Numbered from the stretch's first letter, positions 8,015-19,407 are shown. The stretch is 64,000 bases of DNA from Streptomyces toyocaensis (GCF_000725125.1 NZ_JFCB01000010.1:124001-188000), one strand, 5' to 3'. A program made the numbers and translations. The notes: a model not told the origin generated them from the sequence alone.

Positions 8015-9171
8015 GCGCCGCGACCGGGCCCGAGGACGAGCTGCTGGGCCGGATCCTCCTCACCCGGGTCGTCGAACCCGGCGACGAGAGGGGCGGGCGC
8101 TGGGTGCGGGAACTCGGCGTGGACGCGGTGGTGCGGCGGCTGCGGGAGCGGGGCGAGCCGCTGCCCGGGGCGAGCGGCAGGCGATGGGCCGCCCTGCTGG
8201 CCCGGGCCGAGCGGGCCGAGCCGCGCAGGGACCTCGCCGTCGCGCGGGAGGCCGGGGTGCGGTTCGTGTGTCCCGGGGCCGCCGAATGGCCCGGTCAGCT
8301 CGACGACCTGGGGGACGCCCGGCCGCTCGGGCTGTGGGTGCGCGGGCGCGCTGACCTGCGCATGTGGGCGCTGCGCTCGGTGGCCGTCGTCGGCGCCCGA
8401 GCCTGCACGGAGTACGGCGCGTACATGGCCGCCACCCTCGCGGCCGGCCTCGCCGAGCGCGGCTGGATCGTGGTCTCCGGCGGCGCCTACGGGGTCGACG
8501 GCGCCGCCCACCGTGGCGCGCTGGGCTCCGGTGGCGCCACCGTCGCCGTCCTCGCCTGCGGGGTCGACCGGCCCTATCCGCGCGGACACGCCGGGCTCAT
8601 CGGCAGGATCGGGGAACAGGGACTGGTCGTCGGCGAGTTGCCGCCCGGCGAACACCCGACACCGAGCCGGTTCATCCTCCGCAACCGGGTCATCGCCGCG
8701 CTCACCAGGGGCACGGTCGTCGTCGAGGCCGCCCACCGCAGCGGCTCCCTGGTGACCGCCCGGGCGGCGCGGCGTCTGGGCCGCCACACGATGGGGATCC
8801 CGGGGCCGGCCACCAGTGGGCTCTCCGCCGGGGTGCACGAACTGCTGCGCCAGGACGCCGTCCTCGTCACCGACGCCGACGAGGTCGTCGAACTCGTCGG
8901 CGACATGGGCGAGCTCGCGCCGGAGCGCCGGGGACCGGTGCTGCCCCGGGACCTCCTCGACCCCGCCGGGCGCCACGTCCTCGCCGCGCTTCCCGCACGC
9001 GGATCGGCCCGGCCGGACGAGATCGCGCTCGCCGCGCAGACCACGCCGGACGACGCGATCGCGAGACTGTACGAATTACGGGCACTTGGTTACGTCGAAC
9101 GACACGGCGACAGCTGGAAGTTGACGCGCCAGGCGATGATGTCGCTCCGCGAAGGCCCCGACACCCGTTGA
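8011..9171 (+). CDS. dprA: DNA-processing protein DprA (contains a TTA codon)
   Basis: A 386-residue DprA/Smf homologue; the family protects incoming single-stranded DNA and loads RecA. The Rossmann-like core has VVGARACTEYGAYMA near residues 130-144, SGGAYGVDGAAHRGAL and the later RNRVIAALTRGTVVVEAA. A C-terminal winged helix (ARPDEIALAAQTTPDDAIARL) follows. It starts at ATG 8011, overlapping the comM stop by four bases. The leucine at bases 9076-9078 is encoded by TTA, the only TTA codon I noticed in the window. In Streptomyces TTA needs the developmentally controlled bldA tRNA, so full-length DprA may be made late. Confidence 0.93.
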   Translation: MSAATGPEDELLGRILLTRVVEPGDERGGRWVRELGVDAVVRRLRERGEPLPGASGRRWAALLARAERAEPRRDLAVAREAGVRFVCPGAAEWPGQLDDLGDARPLGLWVRGRADLRMWALRSVAVVGARACTEYGAYMAATLAAGLAERGWIVVSGGAYGVDGAAHRGALGSGGATVAVLACGVDRPYPRGHAGLIGRIGEQGLVVGELPPGEHPTPSRFILRNRVIAALTRGTVVVEAAHRSGSLVTARAARRLGRHTMGIPGPATSGLSAGVHELLRQDAVLVTDADEVVELVGDMGELAPERRGPVLPRDLLDPAGRHVLAALPARGSARPDEIALAAQTTPDDAIARLYELRALGYVERHGDSWKLTRQAMMSLREGPDTR

Positions 9172-9444
9172 CGGAGCGTGTTCGGCCGTCCGGGGGAACC
9201 CCCGACACCCCATGGGGAATACGCCAGTTGGGGCACGCCGGTGATCACGCAGAGCGACGGACGTGCCCCGGTGGGAGGGCGCACGGAACGAATCTGCGCA
9301 GGGTCCCACCTCGTTCCTTCGCACACCGCGACGCCGCAGTCACGCTACGCTCACGAGAATCCCGACACGGACAGGCAACCCGACAGCGGACCGACAGCGC
9401 ACCCGACCGGCACCAGCCCACGGCAGAACGGCACAAGGCGACGA

Positions 9445-10287
9445 ATGCCCCAGCACACCTCCGGGTCCGACCGGGCGGCGATCCCCCCAGCCGCCCGCGA
9501 CGGTGGCAGCGTGCGGCCGCCCGCTCCCTCGACGCTCGACGAGCTGTGGCGGTCGTACAAGGCGACAGGCGACGAACGGCTGCGGGAGCAGCTGATCCTG
9601 CACTACTCGCCGCTGGTGAAGTACGTCGCCGGCCGGGTCAGTGTGGGGTTGCCGCCCAATGTCGAGCAGGCGGACTTCGTCTCCTCCGGGGTCTTCGGGC
9701 TGATCGACGCGATCGAGAAGTTCGACGTCGACCGTGAGATCAAGTTCGAGACCTACGCGATCACCCGTATCCGGGGCGCGATGATCGACGAGCTGCGGGC
9801 GCTGGACTGGATCCCGCGTTCGGTCCGGCAGAAGGCGCGCAACGTGGAGCGTGCCTACGCCACGCTGGAGGCGCGGCTGCGACGGACACCGTCGGAGAGC
9901 GAGGTCGCCGACGAGCTGGAGATCACGGTGACCGAGCTGCACGCGGTTTTCAGCCAGCTCTCGCTCGCGAACGTCGTCGCCCTCGAGGAGCTGCTGCACG
10001 CCGGGGGCGACAGCGGTGACCAGCTGAGCTTTCTGGACACCCTGGAGGACACCGCCGCCGACAACCCGGTGGAAGTCGCCGAGGACCGGGAGCTGCGGAG
10101 GTTCCTCGCCCGGGCCATCAACACGCTCCCGGAGCGGGAGAAGACCGTGGTGACGCTGTACTACTACGAGGGGCTCACCCTGGCCGAGATCGGCAACGTC
10201 CTGGGGGTGACCGAGAGCCGGGTCAGCCAGATCCACACCAAGTCCGTGCTCCAGTTGCGCGCGAAACTGGCCGGATTCGGCCGCTGA
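9445..10287 (+). CDS. whiG: RNA polymerase sigma factor WhiG (sporulation)
   Basis: A 280-residue sigma factor of the flagellar/FliA type that commits aerial hyphae to sporulation, with targets including whiH and whiI. Region 2 includes [15 protein letters not shown] and [18 protein letters not shown]; region 4 holds the helix-turn-helix [23 protein letters not shown] 9445 gives the length expected for WhiG; the frame is open further upstream to 9178 but that part is not protein-like and there is a weak AAGGCG before 9445. The preceding 273 bases probably carry its promoter. In S. coelicolor BldD is reported to repress whiG. Confidence 0.95.
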   Translation: MPQHTSGSDRAAIPPAARDGGSVRPPAPSTLDELWRSYKATGDERLREQLILHYSPLVKYVAGRVSVGLPPNVEQADFVSSGVFGLIDAIEKFDVDREIKFETYAITRIRGAMIDELRALDWIPRSVRQKARNVERAYATLEARLRRTPSESEVADELEITVTELHAVFSQLSLANVVALEELLHAGGDSGDQLSFLDTLEDTAADNPVEVAEDRELRRFLARAINTLPEREKTVVTLYYYEGLTLAEIGNVLGVTESRVSQIHTKSVLQLRAKLAGFGR

Positions 10288-10340
10288 GCACGTCCGGCGC
10301 GGAGCGGCCGATCCTCTGGCCGCCACGGGCGGGGCGTCCG

Positions 10341-10346
10341 TAAAGT
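10341..10346 (+). promoter_or_regulatory. -10 element for leaderless TetR-family gene
   Basis: TAAAGT at 10341-10346 lies eight bases before GTG 10354 and fits a -10 box that would start transcription at or beside that codon. It overlaps the alternative GTG at 10345, which argues for the later start. No convincing -35 is visible. Confidence 0.35.
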
Positions 10347-10353
10347 GGTCGGC

Positions 10354-10935
10354 GTGCCAAGGATTCGAGCGGCCTCCGTGGCCGAGCACCGGTCGATGCA
10401 GCGAGCCGCCCTGCTGGACGCGGCACGCTCCCTGCTGTCCGAGGGCGGGACGGAGGCGCTGACCTTCCCGGCCCTCGCCGAGCGCACCGGGCTCGCGCGC
10501 TCGTCCGTGTACGAGTACTTCCGCTCACGCGGGGCCGTCGTCGAGGAGCTGTGCGAGGTCGACTTCCCGGTCTGGGCGGCGGAGGTCGAGGCGGCCATGG
10601 CGGCCGCCGGAGGGGCCGAGGCCAGGATCGAGGCGTACGTCCGCAAGCAGCTGGAACTGGTCGGGGACCGGCGGCACCGCGCCGTCGTCGCGATCTCCGC
10701 GAGCGAGCTCGACGCGGGCGCGCGCGAGAAGATCCGCGCCGCGCACGGCGGTCTCATCGCGATGATCGTCGACGCCCTCGCCGACCTGGGGCACACCGAG
10801 CCCCGGCTCGCGGCCATGCTGCTCCAGGGCGTGGTCGACGCCGCCGTGCGCCGCGTCGAACTGGGCGCGGCGGAACACCCCGACGCGATCACCGAGGCCG
10901 CGGTCGCCATGGCCCTCGGGGGCGTACGCGGCTGA
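10354..10935 (+). CDS. TetR-family transcriptional regulator
   Basis: A 193-residue one-component regulator. The N-terminal DNA-binding domain is at residues about 15-60, with RAALLDAARSLLSEGG and the recognition region ALAERTGLARSSVYEYFRSR. The C-terminal half, which would bind an unknown ligand, shows no diagnostic motif. GTG 10354 is chosen over GTG 10345 because the latter lies in the predicted -10 box. It follows whiG on the same strand after 66 bases, with a weak hairpin at 10304-10323 between them, so it is probably transcribed separately. Confidence 0.88.
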   Translation: MPRIRAASVAEHRSMQRAALLDAARSLLSEGGTEALTFPALAERTGLARSSVYEYFRSRGAVVEELCEVDFPVWAAEVEAAMAAAGGAEARIEAYVRKQLELVGDRRHRAVVAISASELDAGAREKIRAAHGGLIAMIVDALADLGHTEPRLAAMLLQGVVDAAVRRVELGAAEHPDAITEAAVAMALGGVRG

Positions 10936-10963
10936 CGGCCGGGTCGCGGCGCCGGCCAGGGGA

Positions 10964-11557
10964 TCACCCGGGCACCGGAACCCCCAGCACGGGCAGCAGT
11001 CTCGACGGGCCCCTGCGAAGCAGCCACGGGGGCAGCAGGCCGAGCGGGTCCAGATAGGTGCCGGCCCGCAGCAGGCCCCAGTGCACGCAGGGCCCCGTGC
11101 AGTGGAAGCCCGCGCCCTCCACGGTACCGATCACCTCGCCCGCCGCCACCTCGTCGCCCTCGGCCACCGAGGCGCGGACCGGTTCGTGGGTCGTGCGCAA
11201 CGGAGGATCGCCCGTGCCCGCCAGCTCCATCGAGACCACGCCCCTTCCGGCCACCCGGCCCGCGAACGAGACCCGGCCCGCGGCCACCGCCCGCACCGGC
11301 GCCCCCGGTGCCGCCGCCAGGTCCACGCCCCGGTGCCCGCGCCCGTACGCCGTCGCCGGTGGTTCCCAGCCGCGCAGCACCCGGGGCCGTACCCCCACCG
11401 GCCACGTCCGGCCGACGGCAGGCGTCGGGCCGTCCCCGGCCACCGGCGCGGCCGCGGGCAGCCAGGAGGGGGGCGGCGGGGCCAGCAGCGCCGCCAGGGT
11501 CAGGACCACCAGCAGGACCGGGCGCGTACCCGTCCTCGCCCATCGACTCGTTCGCAT
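10964..11557 (-). CDS. M23-family peptidoglycan peptidase, secreted
   Basis: A 197-residue protein with an N-terminal signal peptide or anchor ([19 protein letters not shown]) and a C-terminal LytM/M23 domain. Zinc ligands are likely H and D of GHRGVDLAA, and the second histidine motif appears as [10 protein letters not shown], a variant of the usual TGPHLHFE with a cysteine where the first His of the HxH often lies. It would act on cell-wall crosslinks or serve as a non-catalytic activator. The start ATG 11557 gives a clean signal peptide; upstream open frame is non-coding in character. It is divergent from rpsB. Confidence 0.85.
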   Translation of the reverse strand: MRTSRWARTGTRPVLLVVLTLAALLAPPPPSWLPAAAPVAGDGPTPAVGRTWPVGVRPRVLRGWEPPATAYGRGHRGVDLAAAPGAPVRAVAAGRVSFAGRVAGRGVVSMELAGTGDPPLRTTHEPVRASVAEGDEVAAGEVIGTVEGAGFHCTGPCVHWGLLRAGTYLDPLGLLPPWLLRRGPSRLLPVLGVPVPG

Positions 11558-11614
11558 GCCGGGAGCGTTCCGGAAACGCGCGATCAGCGGCCGGACCTGT
11601 GGACGGCCACCCGT

Positions 11615-11627
11615 GTTGTGGACAACG
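11615..11627 (-). promoter_or_regulatory. Second copy of DnaA-box palindrome
   Basis: GTTGTGGACAACG is the exact reverse complement of the 13-mer at 5931-5943 and includes a perfect DnaA box (TTGTCCACA) on the minus strand. It lies in the 280-base intergenic region between the M23 peptidase and rpsB, about 210 bases upstream of the rpsB start, so it could affect either divergent promoter. Confidence 0.5.
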
Positions 11628-11837
11628 GCGTCACCCGGGGCCCCGCGGGTCCCGTACACTTCTGGTGGCGACCCGGCCACCGGGTCGACTTCGCACGCCC
11701 CGACATCAGGACCGGTCACGGCCGGGCCCGGATGTCAGCGCCCCTCGGTCCTTCGTGGCAACGGCGCGTCGCGGGCGTCAGGCGCGGGAGCCGTCCGGCA
11801 TCCGCGGCACAACCGAGAAATTCAAGGAGATACGGCC

Positions 11838-12725
11838 ATGGCCGTCGTCACGATGCGGGAGCTGCTGGAGAGCGGCGTCCACTTCGGTCACCAGACCCGT
11901 CGCTGGAACCCGAAGATGAAGCGCTTCATCTTCACGGAGCGCAACGGCATCTACATCATCGACCTGCTCCAGTCGCTGTCGTACATCGACCGCGCCTACG
12001 AGTTCGTCAAGGAGACCGTGGCCCACGGCGGCACGGTCATGTTCGTCGGCACGAAGAAGCAGGCGCAGGAGGCCATCGCCGAGCAGGCCACCCGCGTCGG
12101 CATGCCCTACGTGAACCAGCGCTGGCTGGGCGGCATGCTCACCAACTTCTCGACCGTCTACAAGCGTCTGCAGCGCCTCAAGGAGCTCGAGCAGATCGAC
12201 TTCGAGGACGTGGCCGCCTCCGGCCTCACCAAGAAGGAGCTGCTGGTCCTCTCCCGCGAGAAGGCCAAGCTGGAGAAGACCCTCGGCGGTATCCGCGAGA
12301 TGCAGAAGGTGCCCAGCGCCGTCTGGATCGTGGACACCAAGAAGGAGCACATCGCGGTCGGCGAGGCCCGGAAGCTCAACATCCCGGTCGTCGCCATCCT
12401 CGACACCAACTGCGACCCCGACGAGGTCGACTACAAGATCCCGGGCAACGACGACGCGATCCGCTCCGTCACCCTGCTCACCCGCGTGATCGCCGACGCC
12501 GTGGCCGAGGGCCTCATCGCCCGCTCGGGTGTCGCCACCGAGGGCAAGGGCGAGAAGGCCGCCGGCGAGCCGCTGGCCGAGTGGGAGCGCGACCTGCTCG
12601 AGGGCGAGAAGAAGGGCGAGGAGGCCGCTCCGGCCGCCGCCGAGGCCGAGAAGCCGGCCGAGGCCCCCGCCGCCGAGGCCGAGAAGCCCGCCGAGGCCCC
12701 GGCCGCCGAGGCCGAGCAGGCCTGA
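11838..12725 (+). CDS. rpsB: 30S ribosomal protein S2
   Basis: A 295-residue ribosomal protein S2, recognised by MREL and the adjoining [25 protein letters not shown] and [23 protein letters not shown] 11838 follows AAGGAG at 11824-11829. The C-terminus is an Ala/Glu/Pro-rich tail (about 45 residues) with the repeated unit [11 protein letters not shown], typical of Streptomyces. There is a long upstream region, with a possible -10 TACACT at 11655-11660, giving a leader of about 170 bases that could hold an S2 autoregulatory structure. A strong hairpin separates it from tsf. Confidence 0.97.
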   Translation: MAVVTMRELLESGVHFGHQTRRWNPKMKRFIFTERNGIYIIDLLQSLSYIDRAYEFVKETVAHGGTVMFVGTKKQAQEAIAEQATRVGMPYVNQRWLGGMLTNFSTVYKRLQRLKELEQIDFEDVAASGLTKKELLVLSREKAKLEKTLGGIREMQKVPSAVWIVDTKKEHIAVGEARKLNIPVVAILDTNCDPDEVDYKIPGNDDAIRSVTLLTRVIADAVAEGLIARSGVATEGKGEKAAGEPLAEWERDLLEGEKKGEEAAPAAAEAEKPAEAPAAEAEKPAEAPAAEAEQA

Positions 12726-12745
12726 CCGCCCCGTCAGAGCCGATG

Positions 12746-12782
12746 ACGGCGGGAGCGGTGACATCTCATCCGCTCCCGCCGT
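12746..12782 (+). terminator. Hairpin between rpsB and tsf
   Basis: A perfect 13-base stem ACGGCGGGAGCGG / CCGCTCCCGCCGT (12746-12758 with 12770-12782) with an 11-base loop begins 20 bases after the rpsB stop. There is no U-tract, as usual in Streptomyces. It may terminate some transcripts or adjust the ratio of rpsB to tsf message. Confidence 0.7.
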
Positions 12783-12882
12783 TCACCCGTAGGTCGGCGG
12801 CGCGTCGGGCACCTGCCCTCGAGTAGGTCCCTGACCCCGCGGATCTCCGATCCTCCAGACTTCGAGAAAGATTCACAGACTC

Positions 12883-14668
<1,786 letters not shown>

Positions 14669-14788
14669 CCGGGGGATGGACAATGTCCTGCCGGTCGGGA
14701 ACCGTGCAGGAAGAAGACGCGACGCAGCCGGCCGCCACCCCGACGGGGAACCGCAGCCGGGCCTACTCAAGACACGCAGGAGCAAGTG

Positions 14789-15346
14789 GTGATCGAAGAG
14801 ACCCTCCTCGAGGCCGAGGAGAAGATGGAGAAGGCCGTCGTGGTCGCCAAGGAGGACTTCGCCGCGATCCGCACCGGCCGTGCGCACCCGGCGATGTTCA
14901 ACAAGATCGTGGCCGACTACTACGGCGCGCCGACGCCGATCAACCAGCTGGCCTCGTTCTCCGTGCCCGAGCCGCGCATGGCCGTGGTGACGCCGTTCGA
15001 CAAGAGCGCGCTGCGCAACATCGAGCAGGCGATCCGCGACTCCGACCTGGGCGTCAATCCGAGCAACGACGGCAACATCATCCGGGTGGTGTTCCCCGAG
15101 CTGACCGAGGAGCGCCGTCGCGAGTACATCAAGGTCGCCAAGGGCAAGGGTGAGGACGCCAAGGTCTCCATCCGCTCCGTGCGCCGCAAGGCCAAGGACG
15201 CCATCGACAAGCTGATCAAGGACGGCGAGGTCGGCGAGGACGAGGGCCGCCGTGCGGAGAAGGAGCTCGACGACACCACCGCGAAGTACGTCGCCCAGGT
15301 GGACGAGCTCCTGAAGCACAAGGAAGCGGAACTGCTCGAGGTCTGA
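14789..15346 (+). CDS. frr: Ribosome recycling factor
   Basis: A 185-residue factor that, with EF-G, splits post-termination ribosomes. Diagnostic stretches are [16 protein letters not shown] near residues 25-40, [13 protein letters not shown] near 44-56 and the helical C-terminal [23 protein letters not shown] 14789 is preferred to GTG 14786 because AGGAG at 14778-14782 then has six bases of spacing. Its stop overlaps the cdsA ATG by one base, so the two are coupled. Confidence 0.96.
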   Translation: MIEETLLEAEEKMEKAVVVAKEDFAAIRTGRAHPAMFNKIVADYYGAPTPINQLASFSVPEPRMAVVTPFDKSALRNIEQAIRDSDLGVNPSNDGNIIRVVFPELTEERRREYIKVAKGKGEDAKVSIRSVRRKAKDAIDKLIKDGEVGEDEGRRAEKELDDTTAKYVAQVDELLKHKEAELLEV

Positions 15347-16470
15347 TGAACGACTCTTCCTGGGGGACGCCGCAGACCGGGTACTGGGGCCCGCCCGACC
15401 ACGGGCCCGGCCAAGGGGCTGCCCCGGCGGGTCCCGCGTACGATGCGCACTACGCGCAGCAGACCCGCCCCATGCCCGTCGTGCCCGACGTACCCGTACA
15501 CGGCGGAGACCAGGATGTGGACCGGGGGGCCGCTCGGCTGAGCGGCCCCCCGTTCCGAGACGAGACGCCGCGGGCACGGCCCCATCCCGGGGAGGTGCCG
15601 CAGAATCCGGAGCCCATGCCCGACGCCCCGCAGCCGGCGCCCGTCCCGCGGAAGAAGAGCGCGGGACGCGACCTCGGCGCCGCGATAGGCGTCGGCGTCG
15701 GACTCGGCGTGGTGATCGTCGCGTCCCTGTTCGTCGTCAAGGCCGTCTTCGTCGGCGTGGTCGCCGTCGCCGTCGTGGTCGGCCTGTGGGAGCTGACCAA
15801 GCGGCTCGAGGAGCGCAAGGGCATCAAGGCGCCCCTCGTCCCGCTCGCGGTCGGCGGTGCCGCCATGGTCGTCGCCGGGTACGCCCGGGGGGCCGAGGGC
15901 GCGTGGGTCGCCATGGCGCTCACCACGCTGGCGGTGCTCGTCTGGCGGATGACGGCACCGCCCGAGGGTTACCTCAAGGACGTCACCGCGGGGGTCTTCG
16001 TGGCCTTCTACGTGCCGTTCCTGGCCACGTTCGTCGCGATGATGCTCACCGCCGACGACGGTCCGTGGCGCGTCCTGACCTTCCTGCTGCTGACGGTCGT
16101 CAGCGACACCGGTGCGTACGCCGTCGGCTGGCGGTTCGGCACGCACAAGCTCGCCCCGCGGATCAGCCCCGGCAAGACCCGCGAGGGACTGCTGGGGGCC
16201 ATCGGCTTCGCGATGGCCGCGGGCGCGCTGTGCATGCAGTTCCTGATCGACGACGGCAGTTGGTGGCAGGGCCTGCTGATCGGCCTCGCGGTCGCCGCCA
16301 GCGCCACGCTGGGCGACCTGGGCGAGTCCATGATCAAACGCGATCTCGGCATCAAGGACATGGGCACCCTGCTCCCGGGCCACGGCGGCATCATGGACCG
16401 GCTGGACTCCCTGCTGCCGACGGCGCCGGTGGTGTGGCTGCTCCTCGTCCTCTTCGTCGGATCGGGCTGA
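15346..16470 (+). CDS. cdsA: Phosphatidate cytidylyltransferase
   Basis: A 374-residue membrane enzyme that makes CDP-diacylglycerol from phosphatidic acid and CTP, the entry to phospholipid synthesis. The first about 105 residues are Pro/Gly-rich and cytoplasmic, an extension common in Streptomyces. About eight hydrophobic segments follow. The family signature is seen in SMIKRDLGIKD followed by LPGHGGIMDRLDSL near residues 327-352. It overlaps the frr stop by one base and is convergent with the phosphatase gene, with a shared terminator hairpin. Confidence 0.94.
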   Translation: MNDSSWGTPQTGYWGPPDHGPGQGAAPAGPAYDAHYAQQTRPMPVVPDVPVHGGDQDVDRGAARLSGPPFRDETPRARPHPGEVPQNPEPMPDAPQPAPVPRKKSAGRDLGAAIGVGVGLGVVIVASLFVVKAVFVGVVAVAVVVGLWELTKRLEERKGIKAPLVPLAVGGAAMVVAGYARGAEGAWVAMALTTLAVLVWRMTAPPEGYLKDVTAGVFVAFYVPFLATFVAMMLTADDGPWRVLTFLLLTVVSDTGAYAVGWRFGTHKLAPRISPGKTREGLLGAIGFAMAAGALCMQFLIDDGSWWQGLLIGLAVAASATLGDLGESMIKRDLGIKDMGTLLPGHGGIMDRLDSLLPTAPVVWLLLVLFVGSG

Positions 16471-16510
16471 TCGGACACCGCGGCCGTCACGGCCGTGCTC
16501 ACGGCTGTGG

Positions 16511-17908
16511 TCACGAGGTTCCGGAAGGGGCCCGCCCCCCGGGGCGGGCCCCTTCCGTCGTACCCGCCTCGTTCCGGGCGCCCGGATCTGCCCCCCGGGG
16601 CGTACCCGGCGTACCGAACCCGGACAGCCGGGCCGGGTGTGCGCCGTCGCCGGCGCGGTGGGCCTCCCATGGGGTGTGCGGTGCCCGGCGGCCGTCCGCC
16701 GACGCGTGTCCGGCCGTCGAAGCGTGGCCGGCCGGGGCGGGGACGGGGGAGCGGCGCAGCGCCACCAGGGCGACGTCGTCCACGAGGCGGGCCCTCGCGT
16801 ACCGCCGCAGGTCGGAGTGGACAGCGGCCAGCAGGGCATGCGGCTCCAGGTCCGTCCAGCGCCGTGCCCGTTCGGCGAGCGGATAGAAGGCGCCCGACCT
16901 GTCGCGGGCCTCGGTCACCCCGTCGGTGTGCAGCAGCAGCGTGGCGCCTGGCGGGATGTCGGCGGTGTCCACGACGGGCTCCTCGGCGCTCAGGTCCCCC
17001 AGTCCCACCGGAAGGGCCGGAACGGACGGTTCCAGGGCGGTGACGGCGCCTTCGTGCAGCAGCAGCGGTGCCGGGTGCCCCAGGTTCACCATGCGCACGC
17101 CGCCGTCGTCGGACAGGTCGACCAGCAGACCGGTGACGAACGACTCGGCCGTGGGGCCTTCCGCCGGACGGACGTCCGGATCCGCCACGTCGCCCTGCTC
17201 GTGGACCTCCTCGCGGAACGCCGCCTCGATCTCGCCGACCGTCTCGCCCAGGGGGAGGCCGTGCCGCGCCGACCGCCGGAAGCTGGTCAGCACGCAACTG
17301 ACCATCTCCAGCGAGGCCAGCCCCTTGCCCTGGACGTCACCGATCAGCACCCGAGTGCTGCGCCCGCACCGGGCTATGCCGTAGAGGTCGCCCCCCACGG
17401 CGGCCTCCTCGTCCGCCGCCAGGTACAGCGAGGCCACGTCGAAGGGACCGGCCCGGCGCGGCAGGGGGTGCAGCAGGACCCGCTGAGTGACCTCGGCCAC
17501 CCAGCGGGAGGCGGCCAGCCGGCGTTCCCCACGCACCCGTACCGCGCTGGCCGCCACGGACGCTGCGCTGATCAGCAGGATGGTACTGATCTGGACCGGG
17601 AAATTGCTGCTGTCCAACTGCTGGTTCACCGCGGCGGCCACCACCGCGCAGGGCACGGTCACACCGAGCACCACGAGGACGCAGAGGGGAGTGCAGAAGA
17701 TCGCGGCGAAGGTCGGACCCGCCACCATCAGAGGCCCCAGACGCACCTCCGGGGAGGTGAGCACGTCCACCCCCAGCAGGACGACCGGGAAGAGGCTGAA
17801 GAGCAGCACGCGGATCAAGGGCTGCCGCCAGACGTCGAGGACGGTCGTTCTGCCGGTGTCGGCTCGCACCGCGACCACCTCCGGTTCTGAGGACACAACG
17901 CTCCTCAC
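16511..17908 (-). CDS. Membrane-anchored SpoIIE/RsbU-type PP2C phosphatase
   Basis: A 465-residue serine phosphatase of the type that dephosphorylates anti-anti-sigma factors. The N-terminal 110 residues contain four hydrophobic segments ([30 protein letters not shown] and [18 protein letters not shown] among them). The catalytic domain has [11 protein letters not shown] with the metal-binding [27 protein letters not shown] and [12 protein letters not shown]. The last about 75 residues are a low-complexity Gly/Arg/Pro tail. The start is GTG 17908. The cognate antagonist protein is not nearby. The end of the gene is overlain by the cdsA terminator. Confidence 0.9.
   Translation of the reverse strand: MRSVVSSEPEVVAVRADTGRTTVLDVWRQPLIRVLLFSLFPVVLLGVDVLTSPEVRLGPLMVAGPTFAAIFCTPLCVLVVLGVTVPCAVVAAAVNQQLDSSNFPVQISTILLISAASVAASAVRVRGERRLAASRWVAEVTQRVLLHPLPRRAGPFDVASLYLAADEEAAVGGDLYGIARCGRSTRVLIGDVQGKGLASLEMVSCVLTSFRRSARHGLPLGETVGEIEAAFREEVHEQGDVADPDVRPAEGPTAESFVTGLLVDLSDDGGVRMVNLGHPAPLLLHEGAVTALEPSVPALPVGLGDLSAEEPVVDTADIPPGATLLLHTDGVTEARDRSGAFYPLAERARRWTDLEPHALLAAVHSDLRRYARARLVDDVALVALRRSPVPAPAGHASTAGHASADGRRAPHTPWEAHRAGDGAHPARLSGFGTPGTPRGADPGARNEAGTTEGARPGGRAPSGTS
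16523..16556. terminator. Bidirectional terminator between cdsA and phosphatase gene
   Basis: A 16-base perfect stem, GGAAGGGGCCCGCCCC with GGGGCGGGCCCCTTCC, two-base loop. It follows cdsA by 52 bases and lies inside the last codons of the convergent phosphatase gene, whose stop is at 16511-16513. Confidence 0.8.
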
Positions 17909-18090
17909 CCGCTCACTTCAGGAAACGAAGCAAGCCCCGCATCCGCCTAGGGCCCTTGGTCCCTTATCGGGGCTTGCATCCTATGGGGGGGCATTCGTGT
18001 CGTGCGCGGGGAGCGGATGCACGGACGGCCGGCGGACCCGATCCGGCGCGGGACCGGGCCACCGCGGGTATCTGCGACACTGGTACAGCC

Positions 18091-19197
18091 ATGCCTAAGC
18101 CCGGAGAACTTACCTTTGTCGCGCCGCGCGGAGCCAAGAAGCCGCCGCGGCACCTTGCCGATCTCACGCCCGCCGAGCGCAAGGAGGCGGTCGTCGCGGC
18201 CGGTGAGAAGCCGTTTCGTGCCAAGCAGCTCTCGCAGCACTACTTCGCGCGGTACGCGCACGATCCGGAGCAGTGGACCGACATCCCGGCCGGCTCGCGC
18301 GGCACGCTCCAGGAGGCGCTGCTTCCGGAGCTGATGACCGTCGTGCGGCACCTGTCGACCGACCAGGGCACCACCCGCAAGACGCTGTGGAAGCTGTTCG
18401 ACGGGACGCTGGTCGAGTCCGTGCTGATGCGCTACCCGGACCGGGTGACGATGTGCATCAGCTCGCAGGCCGGGTGCGGTATGAACTGCCCGTTCTGTGC
18501 CACCGGGCAGGCCGGTCTTGACCGCAACCTGTCGACCGCCGAGATCGTGCACCAGATCGTGGACGGGATGCGGGCGCTGCGGGACGGCGAGGTGCCCGGT
18601 GGTCCGGCGCGGCTCAGCAACATCGTGTTCATGGGCATGGGGGAGCCGCTCGCCAACTACAAGCGGGTCGTCGGGGCCATCCGCCGCCTCACGGACCCCG
18701 AGCCGGACGGGCTCGGACTGTCGCAGCGGGGGATCACCGTGTCCACCGTCGGCCTCGTCCCGGCGATCCACCGGTTCTCCGACGAGGGCTTCAAGTGCCG
18801 GCTCGCCATCTCGCTGCACGCCCCCGACGACGAGCTGCGCGACACCCTCGTCCCGGTGAACACGCGGTGGAAGGTGCGCGAGGTGCTCGACGCCGGGTTC
18901 GAGTACGCGGCCAGGTCCGGGCGGCGGCTGTCCATCGAGTACGCGCTCATCCGGGACATCAACGACCAGGCCTGGCGGGGCGACCGGCTCGGGCGGCTGC
19001 TGAAGGGCAGGCCCGTGCACGTCAACCTCATCCCGCTCAACCCCACGCCGGGCTCCCGGTGGACCGCCTCCCGCCCCGAGGACGAGAAGGCTTTCGTGGA
19101 GGCGATCGCCGCGCACGGTGTGCCGGTGACGATCCGGGACACCCGTGGACAGGAGATCGACGGGGCGTGTGGTCAGCTCGCCGCGAGCGAGCGGTAA
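18091..19197 (+). CDS. rlmN: Dual-specificity RNA methyltransferase RlmN
   Basis: A 368-residue radical-SAM enzyme that makes 2-methyladenosine at A2503 of 23S rRNA and at A37 of some tRNAs. The CX3CX2C iron-sulfur motif is C129, C133 and C136 in [12 protein letters not shown]; the SAM-binding GMGEPLANY follows near residue 187. The C-terminal cysteine in DGACGQL, which carries the intermediate methyl group, is present. ATG 18091 gives the standard length. It is divergent from the phosphatase gene. Confidence 0.96.
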   Translation: MPKPGELTFVAPRGAKKPPRHLADLTPAERKEAVVAAGEKPFRAKQLSQHYFARYAHDPEQWTDIPAGSRGTLQEALLPELMTVVRHLSTDQGTTRKTLWKLFDGTLVESVLMRYPDRVTMCISSQAGCGMNCPFCATGQAGLDRNLSTAEIVHQIVDGMRALRDGEVPGGPARLSNIVFMGMGEPLANYKRVVGAIRRLTDPEPDGLGLSQRGITVSTVGLVPAIHRFSDEGFKCRLAISLHAPDDELRDTLVPVNTRWKVREVLDAGFEYAARSGRRLSIEYALIRDINDQAWRGDRLGRLLKGRPVHVNLIPLNPTPGSRWTASRPEDEKAFVEAIAAHGVPVTIRDTRGQEIDGACGQLAASER

Positions 19198-19227
19198 TGT
19201 GACCCGGGTCAGTACATCTTCATATTC

Positions 19228-19312
19228 CGACAGGGGAGCGCCACAGCGCTGAGAGTGCGGCACCGGCCGCAGACCCTCCGAACCTGGCCCAGGTCATTCT
19301 GGGTAGGGAGAT
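19228..19312 (+). promoter_or_regulatory. TPP riboswitch (THI element)
   Basis: The conserved core is present: ACAGGGGAGC near 19230, GCTGAGAGTGCGG near 19248-19260, and CAGACCCTCCGAACCTGG followed by a GGTAGGGAG near 19270-19310, with the P3 arm GGCACCGGCC. It lies about 100 bases upstream of thiB, so thiamine pyrophosphate should shut off the importer. It supports thiamine or a pyrimidine/thiazole precursor as the transported ligand. Confidence 0.93.
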
Positions 19313-19407
19313 CGGTCATCACTCGAGCTGTTGCGCCCTGCCCGGGACCCCGCCCAGGGGTCCTGGGCAGGGCCGCGTCTCTTCCTGGTCACTCCAGGAG
19401 GAATCAA

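Noticed and set aside
9178..9444. An N-terminal extension of WhiG by 89 residues
   Set aside because: The extension is Pro/Thr/Gly-rich, not seen in WhiG proteins I know, and the 280-residue form matches the expected length.
5931..11627. The two DnaA boxes as part of a replication origin
   Set aside because: Only two boxes 5.7 kb apart, without dnaA-dnaN or a box cluster. oriC in Streptomyces has many boxes between those genes.
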